This document shows positions 1 to 5,943 of a DNA stretch of 9,830 nucleotides, piece after piece. Under the pieces are notes generated by a model. It did no database searches and was not told where the DNA came from. It worked only from the letters and a program-made list of their open reading frames with translations. Numbering within the stretch: position 1 is the first letter of the stretch; each line of letters opens with the position of its first letter. A program made the translations under genes and the position numbers. Source of the stretch: Anaerolineales bacterium UBA3940 (GTDB lineage: Bacteria > Chloroflexota > Anaerolineae > Aggregatilineales > UBA3940); assembly GCA_002385675.1 (NCBI GenBank), contig DGDY01000289.1, forward strand, positions 1,301-11,130, read 5' to 3'.

Positions 1-590
1 CCGCTCCCGTCTGCGTTGGCACGGCAGATGTCCGTGCCACCGTTGCAGGTGTAGGCGATCTGCGTGCCATCCGGCGACCAGCGCGGATGCGTGCCGTCCC
101 CGGCGATGATGCGTTCCGCCTCCCCGCCGGTCAGGCTGACCACGTAAATCCCGGCGGAGGGCATGCCTACTGTCGCCTCGACAGCCGCAAAGACGATCCG
201 CTGACCGTCTGGCGAGACATCCGGCCAGGTGGCGTGATCAACGCCTTGCAGCGGGATCGGGGCGCTGTACGCACCGTTCTCGGCGAGAAGGTGCAGCCCC
301 AGCCCGCCGCCGCGCGTCGAGGTGTAGACGATGGCCCCGGCGTCCGGTGAGCCCGAAGGCACGGGCGATATGGGCTGATCCGCCGGCTGCTCCGACGAGT
401 CGGCGGAGGGCGGCGTCGGCTGCGCATCGTCCTCCGTGACCGGCACATCGGTAGGGATGGGCGGCGGCGTCGGCGAAGGCTGCGGAGTCGGCGGTGGGGC
501 CTCCTCGGCTGGCCCGCCGCAGGCAGACACCATCACGGCGATGAGCGCCAGCGCGGTAAGCGATGTGACAAGACGGGATAGTTTTTTCAT
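1..590 (-). CDS. TolB/PD40-like beta-propeller lipoprotein, 3' end outside window
   Basis: The reading frame stays open from an ATG at 590 to the window edge, giving 196 complete codons. The N-terminus is a lipoprotein signal: K2 K3, a hydrophobic stretch (about 8-21) and a lipobox VSAC with Cys24, so the mature protein should be lipid-anchored outside the cytoplasmic membrane. Residues 26-82 form a Pro/Ser/Thr/acid-rich linker. From about 85 there are PD40/WD40-like blades: an 'IVYTSTRGG' segment, then 'PDVSPDGQRIVFAA' (about 123-136), then 'PRWSPDGTQIAYT' (169-181) followed by 'DICRANADGSG'. This SPDG...I.Y/F pattern is typical of TolB-like propellers. More blades are expected beyond the edge. 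An AAGGGA Shine-Dalgarno sits 8 bases before the ATG, which supports this start. Ligand and function are unknown. It could be a sensor, a scaffold or a peptidase-associated propeller. Confidence 0.85.
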   Translation of the reverse strand, partial: MKKLSRLVTSLTALALIAVMVSACGGPAEEAPPPTPQPSPTPPPIPTDVPVTEDDAQPTPPSADSSEQPADQPISPVPSGSPDAGAIVYTSTRGGGLGLHLLAENGAYSAPIPLQGVDHATWPDVSPDGQRIVFAAVEATVGMPSAGIYVVSLTGGEAERIIAGDGTHPRWSPDGTQIAYTCNGGTDICRANADGS

Positions 591-643
591 GCGAGACGTC
601 CCTTGCTCGACGGTATGACAGAGTTCCGGATCTGTACGGACCC

Positions 644-649
644 AGTGTA
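644..649 (-). promoter_or_regulatory. Possible extended -10 element for the TolB-like lipoprotein gene
   Basis: The minus strand reads TGCTACACT, a TG-extended -10 with TACACT matching TATAAT at 4 of 6 positions. It would place the transcription start near 637, giving a leader of about 47 bases before the ATG at 590. No good -35 is visible at 17 bases. The preceding gene appears to be terminated at 706-739, so a promoter is needed somewhere in this gap. Confidence 0.3.
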
Positions 650-705
650 GCAGCGAGCCGGGGCGAATACAGGTGGGATAATCCGGGAGATCAGCGGGCG
701 GCAAC

Positions 706-739
706 AAGAAAACCCCTTCGCGTCTGGCGGCGAAGGGGT
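706..739 (-). terminator. Rho-independent terminator of the 67-aa zinc-protein gene
   Basis: A perfect 10-bp stem pairs 712-721 with 730-739 (ACCCCTTCGC with GCGAAGGGGT) around an 8-base loop. On the minus strand it is followed directly by a T-rich tract (TTTTCTTGTT). It lies 25 bases after the stop codon at 764 and separates that gene from the lipoprotein gene at 1-590. Confidence 0.88.
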
Positions 740-763
740 GGCGCTTACTCGTCGTTCGGGCGT

Positions 764-967
764 CTAGTGGCCGTGGTCGGCGGCGCTGAGGTTCTCCGCA
801 CCGGGCAGCCGGTCCGCAAGCTGGGCGGGCCTGTGGATCAGGATGGGCAGGTGCTGCGGGCAGATCCAGAGGTCCTGCCCTCTGAACTTGACGTTGATGA
901 GCGGCACGACGTCGCTTGTCTGGTCGCAGGCGAGGCAGCGCGGCTCGGTGTTGGTGGGTTGTTCCAT
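764..967 (-). CDS. 67-aa putative zinc-binding protein (CxxC...CxxH), unknown function
   Basis: This small cytoplasmic protein has no signal peptide or membrane segment. It carries Cys11-x2-Cys14 ('CLAC') and Cys36-x2-His39 ('WICPQH'), spaced as a single zinc-ribbon-like site of the type CxxC-x21-CxxH. After it comes 'LPILIHRPAQLADRLPGAE' and a C-terminus rich in His (HGH). The frame could open upstream at a GTG (1033), but that GTG overlaps the FNR-like box. The ATG at 967 has an AGGAG Shine-Dalgarno (976-980) with an 8-base spacer, so I chose the ATG. The gene stands alone: an activator-type box and a -10 element precede it and a strong terminator follows it. I do not recognise a named family. 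The layout suggests a protein made when oxygen is low or when nitric oxide is present, with metal or redox binding through the Cys/His cluster; both points are inference. Confidence 0.85.
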   Translation of the reverse strand: MEQPTNTEPRCLACDQTSDVVPLINVKFRGQDLWICPQHLPILIHRPAQLADRLPGAENLSAADHGH

Positions 968-1005
968 GCTCGGTACTCCTATCAGATTCAGGGATTGACG
1001 CCCTG

Positions 1006-1011
1006 AGTGTA
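1006..1011 (-). promoter_or_regulatory. -10 element of the 67-aa gene promoter
   Basis: The minus strand reads TACACT (4 of 6 to TATAAT), placing the start of transcription near 999 and a 32-base leader before the ATG at 967. There is no sigma70-like -35. The position where a -35 would sit is covered by the FNR-family box at 1034-1047, as expected for an activator-dependent class II promoter. Confidence 0.5.
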
Positions 1012-1032
1012 CCGCAGTGGCGGACGGTGGCA

Positions 1033-1048
1033 CTTGATCTGCGTCAAG
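1033..1048 (-). promoter_or_regulatory. FNR/DNR-family (CRP-FNR superfamily) binding site
   Basis: The palindrome is CTTGACGCAGATCAAG on the minus strand (TTGATCTGCGTCAA on the plus strand, 1034-1047). It matches the FNR consensus TTGAT-N4-ATCAA at 9 of 10 defined positions and the DNR/NNR-type form TTGAT-N4-GTCAA exactly. Its centre falls between 1040 and 1041. With the -10 at 1006-1011 and a start near 999, the centre is at -41.5, the standard class II FNR position. Regulators of this superfamily respond to oxygen (FNR) or nitric oxide (DNR/NNR). The regulator gene itself is not in the window. Confidence 0.65.
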
Positions 1049-1082
1049 GGGGGTGGTGGATTAGGAGGGGCATCAGGCAATC

Positions 1083-1135
1083 GTAGGGGCAGGTCGTGAT
1101 GCGCGATGCTCTGCATCGACCGCATCAATGGACCC
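1083..1135 (+). repeat. Palindromic interspersed repeat, copy 1 (right end lost)
   Basis: The left end is GTAGGGGC. A 43-base core at 1093-1135 is identical to the core at 1333-1375. The core is itself palindromic: GATGC-gc-GATGC-tct-GCATC-gac-CGCATC, flanked by GGTC/GACC arms. The right terminal GCCCCTAC expected from copy 2 is missing; the sequence reads CCCTGCATAAGCC instead. This looks like a MITE- or REP-like non-coding element. No transposase is nearby. Confidence 0.8.
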
Positions 1136-1143
1136 TGCATAAG

Positions 1144-1189
1144 CCCCCTCTGACGGCGCTTCGCGCCGCCATCTCCCCCTATGAGGGGG
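1144..1189 (+). repeat. GC hairpin element bounded by C/G runs, orientation 1
   Basis: CCCCCTCTGA leads into a stem (CGGCGC 1154-1159 with GCGCCG 1163-1168, loop TTC), then CATCTCCCCCT and a GAGGGGG end. Its reverse complement has the same plan as the element at 1220-1265: C-run, T, short spacer, AGGGGG, A/T-G, GC stem, GAAG/CAGA, GGGGG. The pair therefore looks like two diverged copies in inverted orientation. Confidence 0.55.
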
Positions 1190-1219
1190 GCGATTTAGTT
1201 ATATGACGAGACAAACTGG

Positions 1220-1266
1220 CCCCCTAGCAGGGGGAAGTGCGGCCCGGAGGGCCGGCGAAGGGGGTG
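1220..1266 (-). repeat. GC hairpin element bounded by C/G runs, orientation 2
   Basis: CCCCCTAGCAGGGGG is palindromic (six paired bases around AGC). It is followed by a GGCCC-gga-GGGCC stem (1241-1253) and GGCGAAGGGGGT. This is the inverted, diverged partner of the element at 1144-1189; a 30-base AT-richer stretch (1190-1219) separates them. Both lie between the two direct copies of the larger palindromic repeat. Between this element and the second copy (1267-1322) I see no gene or motif. Confidence 0.5.
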
Positions 1267-1322
1267 GCAGGTCAGTCCCAACAACTCCACGCTAACACTT
1301 CCCGCTCGCTTAACTTGACACC

Positions 1323-1383
1323 TAGGGGGCAAGTCGTGATGCGCGATGCTCTGCATCGACCGCATCAATGGACCCGCCCCTAC
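1323..1383 (+). repeat. Palindromic interspersed repeat, copy 2
   Basis: TAGGGGGC at the left and GCCCCTAC (1376-1383) at the right form near-perfect terminal inverted repeats. Between them lies the same 43-base palindromic core as in copy 1. In single strands the whole unit can fold into one long imperfect hairpin of about 60 bases. Compared with copy 1 the left end has one inserted G and one A/G change, while the right end is intact. Confidence 0.8.
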
Positions 1384-1403
1384 ATAACATCTATTGAGAT
1401 TAC

Positions 1404-1424
1404 GCCGCGACTGAACGTCGCGGC
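1404..1424 (-). terminator. Hairpin downstream of mfd, weak terminator or REP unit
   Basis: A perfect 8-bp stem, GCCGCGAC (1404-1411) with GTCGCGGC (1417-1424), encloses a 5-base loop. It lies 34 bases past the mfd stop. On the minus strand it is followed by GTAATCTCAATAG, which is AT-rich but lacks a run of T, so intrinsic termination would be weak. Because it abuts the palindromic repeats it may be another dispersed hairpin rather than a dedicated terminator. Confidence 0.45.
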
Positions 1425-1457
1425 TCCGGGAATGAACGACATGCTCATCTACAACCC

Positions 1458-4400
1458 TCACGCCTCCGCTGCCAGTGCGATACGCTCCTCGGCGAGGCGG
1501 ACGAGGATGTCGAGCAGGCGGTTCTGCCAGCCGTCGTCCTCGCCGAGCGGTAGCCAGACAGCCGTCCGGCTGACGCGCACGTCATGGCCAAGCCGGTCCT
1601 GCAGAGCGCGGCGGTCGACGTGGGCCAGCCCGCCCAGCCGGATGCTGACCTGATCACCCTCCGCGACGATCGCGTCCACGTTGGCCTCAAGCGCAAGCTG
1701 CTTGACGCGAAGCTGGAACAGCAGGTTCAGCACCGGCGGCGGCAGCACGCCAAAGCGGTCCTCCAGTTCGACTCGCAGGTCGTCCAGCGCCTCGGCGTTG
1801 GGCAGTTCGGCCATGCGCCGGTAAAGCTGGATGCGCAGCGCCATGTCGGGCATGAAGTCGGTCGGGATGTACGTCGGGATGGGTAGCTCAATCGTGACCG
1901 ACTCGCGCAGGGAAGCGGGCTCGGCCTCGACCGGCTTGCCCTCACGCTCGGCGCGCAGCCGCTTGATGGCCTGCGCCAGCATCTGCGTGTACAGGTGGAA
2001 CCCGACCGCCGAGATACTGCCGCTCTGCCGCACACCGAGAATCTCGCCTGCGCCCCGTATTTCAAGGTCACGCATGGCGATGTTGAACCCCGCGCCAAGC
2101 TCGGTGTGCTCGGCGATGGTCTGGAGCCGGGCGCGGGCGTCCGGCTTGAGCCGCGCGGTCGGCGGGTGGAAGAAGTACGCGAAGGCGCGGTTGGCGCTGC
2201 GCCCGACGCGCCCGCGAAGCTGGTAAAGCTGCGACAGCCCGAAGCGGTCGGCGCGGTCAACGATGAGCGTGTTCGCGTTGGGGTAGTCCAGCCCTGCCTC
2301 AATGATGCTCGTCGTGACGAGCACGTCCACCTCGCTCTCTGCGAAGCGGTTCATTACCTGCTCAAGCTCGTGCTCGTTCATCTGCCCGTGCGCCACGGCG
2401 AACTCTGCCTCCGGCACGAGCCGTTTGAGCCGCTCGCACTCGGCGTAGATCGTCTTGACGCGGTTGTGCACGTAAAAGACCTGCCCGCCCCGGTCGATCT
2501 CGCGCAGGATGGCCTGCCGGATGATGTTGTCGTCGCGGCGGCCCACGTAGGTGCGCACCGGCAGCCGCTCCTCCGGCGCGGTGTTGATCATGCTGATGTC
2601 GCGCACGCCGGTCAGGCTCATGTAGAGCGTGCGCGGGATGGGCGTCGCGGTCAGCGTGAGCACATCGACCTCGGTGCGCATCCGCTTAAGCTGCTCTTTG
2701 TGCGTCACGCCGAAGCGCTGCTCCTCGTCGATGATGAGCAGGCCCAGGTCCTTGAACTCAACATCGCCGCTCAGCAGGCGGTGCGTGCCGATCACGATGT
2801 CGATGCTGCCTGAACGCAGCCCGGCGATCGTCTCCTCCTGCTCGGCGCGCGTGCGGAAGCGGGAGAGCATCGCCACTCTCACCGGGAAGGCTGCCAGGCG
2901 CTTGCTGAACGTCTCGAAGTGCTGCTGGGCGAGCACAGTCGTCGGGACGAGCACAGCGACCTGCTTGCCGTCCATCACGGCTTTGAAGGCCGCCCGCAGC
3001 GCGACCTCCGTCTTGCCGTAGCCCACATCGCCGCAGATCAGCCGGTCCATCGGCTGCGGGGATTCCATGTCCTGCTTGACCTCGGCCAGCGCGCGAAGCT
3101 GGTCCTGCGTCTCGACGTAGGGGAAGGAGGCCTCAAGCTCGTGCTGCCAGGGCGTGTCCGGGCTGAAGGCGTGGCCCTGCACCAGTTCGCGGGCGGCGTA
3201 CAGTTCGAGCAGGTCCTGCGCTACCCGCTCGACATCCTCGCGGGCGCGCTCCTTCACGCGGGACCACTCCGGCGCGCCCAGCCGCGATAGCTCCGGCGGG
3301 GTGCTGTCCACGCCGACATAGCGCGTCAGCCGGTCGGCCTGGTGGATGGGCACGTAGAGCAGGTTGCCGCCTGCGAAGGCCACGAGCAGGTATTCGCGCT
3401 CGGCGTCGCCGAGCGTGCGCTTCGCCAGCCCCTCGAAGCGGCCAATGCCGTACTCGGCGTGGACGACGTAATCGCCCTGCGAGAGGTCAGCGAAGAAGTC
3501 CTCCGGCGCGACAGCGCGCGGCTGCCGCCGCCGTCGCGGTTCGGGCCGCCGCCAGCCGAAGATCTCCGCATCGCTGAACAGGTAGGTAGTTGCGTCCTCG
3601 CCGTTGAGTTGCCAGCCCTCGGTCAGCGCGCCCTGCACGAAGCGCGGCGGGCCGGGCGGCGGCAGTTCGTCGATGGTCTCAACCGTAGCCCCCGTCGCGC
3701 CGAGCGTGCGCTCCCGCCACAACTCGGAGAGGCGCTCGGCCTGGCGCGAGACGATGATCACCCGCTCGTGCCCGGCGCGGGTCAGTTCGCGCAGGTGGTC
3801 GAGGAAGTGGCGCAGTTCCCCGGCGAAGCGCGGCCCCGGCACGAAGATGTCTCCGAGCGCGGGCCCCTCGCCCTCCGGCTCATCGCTGACGAACCCGCCC
3901 AGCTCAATCGTTGCCGCCTGCGAAAGTTCGTCGCCAAGCTGCCCCCAGGTGATGAGCGGCAACGGCATGTCGGGCGGGATCGCGCCTGCGGCTTCCTGCT
4001 GCTGGCGCAGTTCCAGCGCGCGCGTCTCAAGCTCGGCGACGGTACTATGAAGCTCCTCAAGGTCGTCCACAAGCACGAGGGCGTCGCCGGGCAGGTAGTC
4101 GAGCAGGCTCACGTGCTCGTCGTACATCCAGGGCAGGTAAAACTCCAGCGTGTCGAACGAACTGCGCTGGAGCAATTTCGTCTGGTCGGCGCGGGGGCTG
4201 ATATCGTCCGATCCGGCCTGCTCGTCGGATCGGGGCAGGCTGCCGAACCACTCGCGCAGGCGGGCGGCAGCGACAAGCCCGTAGCCGGGCATCGCCTCGC
4301 GGGCAGGCGTTACAACGAGCGACTCCCGCGCGCCGAGGCTGCGCTGCGTGGCAGGGTCAAACTCCCGCAGCGACTCGACTTCATCGCCCCATAGCTCTAT

Positions 4401-5036
4401 GCGGGTAGGGCGGTCGTCCGCAATGGGGAAGATGTCTATGATGCCGCCCCGGCGCGAGAACGTGCCCGCCTCGGTGACGACCGTCACCGGCTCGTAGCCT
4501 ATGTGCATCAGGTTACGGAGCAGCACATCAGGTGAGCCGCCGGGCAGGGGGCGGTTGCGCTCGATGACGACGCGGTGATCGCGCATATAGTTCACCGGCA
4601 GCGTGCGCTGCATCAGGCCGCGTGCCGAGGTGACGATCACGGTGTTGGTGTGCTGATGCGTCTTGCCCTCACCGGCCAGCTCGGCGAGCACCTGGAGCCG
4701 GGCCTGCGTGGTGCGCGGGCCCCAGGGCGCGCGCTCGTAGAAGAGCGCGTTCGGCTCCGGGAAGGTCAGCACGCGCAGGTCGGGGCACCAGGCGATAAGC
4801 TGCTCGGCGAGGTTGTGGACGCGGTCGGCGCGAGCAGTGATGATCAGCACGGGGCGGTCACGGTCGCCGGTCTGCGGCGCGATGTCCCGCGCGAGGGCGG
4901 CGGCGACAAAGGGCCGCGCGGAGCGGATCAGACCAAGCGGCTGCTCGCGGTGGGCCTCCCCGCGTGTGATGCCCTCCAGCAGCCGCCGGTATTCAGGCAG
5001 GGTATGGAGAATATCTAACAATCCGGACAGGTCCAT
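1458..5036 (-). CDS. mfd: Transcription-repair coupling factor Mfd
   Basis: Mfd is an ATP-driven DNA translocase that removes RNA polymerase stalled at lesions and recruits UvrA for nucleotide excision repair. The protein is 1192 aa, close to the usual length (E. coli 1148). Residues 1-300 or so are the UvrB-like module, with '[15 protein letters not shown]' (103-117) and '[14 protein letters not shown]' (191-204). A basic linker (496-507) leads to the CarD/RID-type RNA polymerase-binding domain (about 513-575, '[17 protein letters not shown]'). The RecG-like motor has Walker A GDVGYGKT (669-676), DEEQ box (770-773), TATPIPRTL (796-804), the translocation motif [10 protein letters not shown] (812-821), motif V '[13 protein letters not shown]' (908-920) and motif [13 protein letters not shown] (936-946). 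The C-terminal TRCF/UvrB-mimic domain starts near 1050. All motor residues appear intact. The start is a lone ATG with only a weak GGA upstream. It follows pth, a neighbourhood known elsewhere, but has its own promoter. Confidence 0.98.
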   Translation of the reverse strand: MDLSGLLDILHTLPEYRRLLEGITRGEAHREQPLGLIRSARPFVAAALARDIAPQTGDRDRPVLIITARADRVHNLAEQLIAWCPDLRVLTFPEPNALFYERAPWGPRTTQARLQVLAELAGEGKTHQHTNTVIVTSARGLMQRTLPVNYMRDHRVVIERNRPLPGGSPDVLLRNLMHIGYEPVTVVTEAGTFSRRGGIIDIFPIADDRPTRIELWGDEVESLREFDPATQRSLGARESLVVTPAREAMPGYGLVAAARLREWFGSLPRSDEQAGSDDISPRADQTKLLQRSSFDTLEFYLPWMYDEHVSLLDYLPGDALVLVDDLEELHSTVAELETRALELRQQQEAAGAIPPDMPLPLITWGQLGDELSQAATIELGGFVSDEPEGEGPALGDIFVPGPRFAGELRHFLDHLRELTRAGHERVIIVSRQAERLSELWRERTLGATGATVETIDELPPPGPPRFVQGALTEGWQLNGEDATTYLFSDAEIFGWRRPEPRRRRQPRAVAPEDFFADLSQGDYVVHAEYGIGRFEGLAKRTLGDAEREYLLVAFAGGNLLYVPIHQADRLTRYVGVDSTPPELSRLGAPEWSRVKERAREDVERVAQDLLELYAARELVQGHAFSPDTPWQHELEASFPYVETQDQLRALAEVKQDMESPQPMDRLICGDVGYGKTEVALRAAFKAVMDGKQVAVLVPTTVLAQQHFETFSKRLAAFPVRVAMLSRFRTRAEQEETIAGLRSGSIDIVIGTHRLLSGDVEFKDLGLLIIDEEQRFGVTHKEQLKRMRTEVDVLTLTATPIPRTLYMSLTGVRDISMINTAPEERLPVRTYVGRRDDNIIRQAILREIDRGGQVFYVHNRVKTIYAECERLKRLVPEAEFAVAHGQMNEHELEQVMNRFAESEVDVLVTTSIIEAGLDYPNANTLIVDRADRFGLSQLYQLRGRVGRSANRAFAYFFHPPTARLKPDARARLQTIAEHTELGAGFNIAMRDLEIRGAGEILGVRQSGSISAVGFHLYTQMLAQAIKRLRAEREGKPVEAEPASLRESVTIELPIPTYIPTDFMPDMALRIQLYRRMAELPNAEALDDLRVELEDRFGVLPPPVLNLLFQLRVKQLALEANVDAIVAEGDQVSIRLGGLAHVDRRALQDRLGHDVRVSRTAVWLPLGEDDGWQNRLLDILVRLAEERIALAAEA

Positions 5037-5088
5037 TGAGTTTGATTCCAGTACTCAGTCGGTCTTCTGGCGTGAAAGCTAACGGTCT

Positions 5089-5117
5089 ATTATAACGCTC
5101 GCGCATACCTTTAACAC
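5089..5117 (-). promoter_or_regulatory. mfd promoter (sigma70/SigA type)
   Basis: A perfect -10 TATAAT lies at 5089-5094 on the minus strand. GTGTTA (5112-5117) lies 17 bases upstream as a weak -35 (3 of 6 matches). Transcription would start near 5082, leaving a leader of about 45 bases before the ATG at 5036. A directly repeated heptamer, AACACGT at 5113-5119 and 5120-5126 (plus strand), overlaps the -35 and could be an operator. That idea is speculative. Confidence 0.55.
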
Positions 5118-5140
5118 GTAACACGTGAGGCGGTAGGGCG

Positions 5141-5238
5141 GAAAAATCGCCGCGAAAGAAAACAAGCCGCGAGACGAAAGAAAATCGCCGCGAGACAAGA
5201 GAAAAGTCGCCGCGAGACGAGAGAAAAATCGCCACGAA
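5141..5238 (-). repeat. Degenerate tandem repeat derived from the pth terminator arm
   Basis: About five units with the minus-strand consensus TCTCGCGGCGATTTTC occur in a row. Their GCCGCG-type cores (plus strand) begin at 5149, 5166, 5187, 5209 and 5231, giving spacings of 17, 21, 22 and 22 bases. Every unit ends in a run of 4-5 T on the minus strand. The unit nearest pth forms the 3' arm and T-tract of the pth terminator. The array is purine-rich on the plus strand and codes for nothing plausible. Confidence 0.75.
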
Positions 5239-5251
5239 TAAACTTCGCGGC
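5224..5251 (-). terminator. Rho-independent terminator of pth
   Basis: On the minus strand GCCGCGAA (5244-5251) pairs with TTCGTGGC (5231-5238), 8 bp with one G-T wobble, around the loop GTTTA. GA and five T follow. The stem begins 17 bases after the pth stop codon. The same 5' arm could instead pair with the further copies of the 3' arm downstream. Confidence 0.75.
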
Positions 5252-5267
5252 TTTTCCCCTTCTGTCC

Positions 5268-5852
5268 TTATGCCTGCACCGGCGGGCCGTTGTGGCGCGT
5301 CATGGCGATGTCGATGCCCTCACGCAGCCACGTCTCAACGGCATCCGCCGCGCGGTCGATGGTTTCCCGCATGATGGGCAGTTCGTCCACGCCGAAATCC
5401 TGCAATACGTAGTCGGCGGGGTCCATGCGGCCCGGCGGCCTGCCGATGCCGATCCGAAGCCGGGCGAAGTCCTCGCTGCCAAGCCGCTCGATGATGTCCC
5501 GCATGCCCTTCTGCCCGCCCGCGCCGCCAAACGGGCGCAGGCGGATCGTGCCGGGAGGCAGGTCGAGGTCGTCGAAGATGACGAGCAGCCTGTCGAGCGG
5601 GATCTTGTAGAAGCGTAGCAGCGAACCGACCGGGCCGCCGCTCCGGTTCATGTACTTCTGCGGCTTGGCGAGCACCACCGACTGCCCGGCGATGCGCCCG
5701 GTGGCAACGGCGGCACCCTCCTGCATCCGCGTGAAGGACAGCCCGTGCCGCGCCGCCAGGTAGTCGACGACCTGGAAGCCGATGTTGTGGCGGTTATGCT
5801 GGTATTCCCGGCCCGGATTGCCCAGGCCGACGATCAGAAACTTGTCGGTCAT
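5268..5852 (-). CDS. pth: Peptidyl-tRNA hydrolase
   Basis: Pth cleaves the ester bond of peptidyl-tRNAs that drop off the ribosome and so recycles tRNA in the cytoplasm. The protein is 194 aa, the normal size. It starts 'MTDKFLIVGLGNPG' with Asn12, followed by the catalytic 'NRHNIGF' with His22, 'KPQKYMNRSG' with Met68-Asn69, 'FDDLDLPPG' with Asp94, and 'LRIGIGRPPG' (132-141). At the second family signature, usually GGHNG, it reads 'GGQKGMRDI' (112-120), so the His-Asn pair is Gln-Lys here. The start is fixed by family alignment; AGAGG precedes the ATG by only two bases, which is unusually close. The gene is followed by its own terminator and then mfd. Apart from the Gln-Lys change nothing suggests loss of function. 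Confidence 0.96.
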   Translation of the reverse strand: MTDKFLIVGLGNPGREYQHNRHNIGFQVVDYLAARHGLSFTRMQEGAAVATGRIAGQSVVLAKPQKYMNRSGGPVGSLLRFYKIPLDRLLVIFDDLDLPPGTIRLRPFGGAGGQKGMRDIIERLGSEDFARLRIGIGRPPGRMDPADYVLQDFGVDELPIMRETIDRAADAVETWLREGIDIAMTRHNGPPVQA

Positions 5853-5890
5853 GGCCTCTTTGTTAACTCGTTGTGGATCATGGCGCGTAG

Positions 5891-5919
5891 AGTATGACAG
5901 ATCGGCGCGCAGGCGTCAC
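5891..5919 (-). promoter_or_regulatory. Possible pth promoter
   Basis: The minus strand has GTGACG (5914-5919, 4 of 6 to TTGACA), a 17-base spacer and CATACT (5891-5896, 4 of 6 to TATAAT). The start would fall near 5884, giving a leader of about 30 bases. The 91-base gap after the hydrolase gene shows no strong terminator, so pth might also be read through from upstream. Confidence 0.35.
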
Positions 5920-5943
5920 ACAGATGTCACCGGGGTGAGCGGA

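Noticed and set aside
1195..1461. Minus-strand 88-codon frame between mfd and the small gene
   Set aside because: It is made almost entirely of palindromic repeat sequence, overlaps the mfd end, and has no recognisable domain.
1995..2813. Plus-strand open frame of 272 codons
   Set aside because: Antisense to the mfd motor domain, and its low-complexity His/Val/Ala/Arg composition reflects the opposite strand's codon pattern.
3342..4394. Plus-strand open frame of 350 codons
   Set aside because: It lies wholly antisense to mfd, whose protein is unmistakable here. Its composition (Arg/Ala/Gly/Val-rich) is what GC-rich antisense reading gives. No ribosome site or family motif was seen.
4993..5235. 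Minus-strand 80-codon frame reading through the tandem repeat
   Set aside because: It consists of repeat translation ('RGDFS...VSRRFSFVS') and overlaps both the mfd promoter and the start of mfd in another frame. The repeat spacings are not multiples of three throughout (17, 21, 22, 22), so there is no coding periodicity.
5141..5238. Possible CRISPR array
   Set aside because: Repeats are short and degenerate with spacings of 17-22 bases, leave no unique spacers, and have no cas genes near; they are explained by the terminator arm.
5920..5943. Hairpin TCACC-CC-GGTGA after the hydrolase gene as a terminator
   Set aside because: A 2-base loop is not feasible and no T-tract follows.
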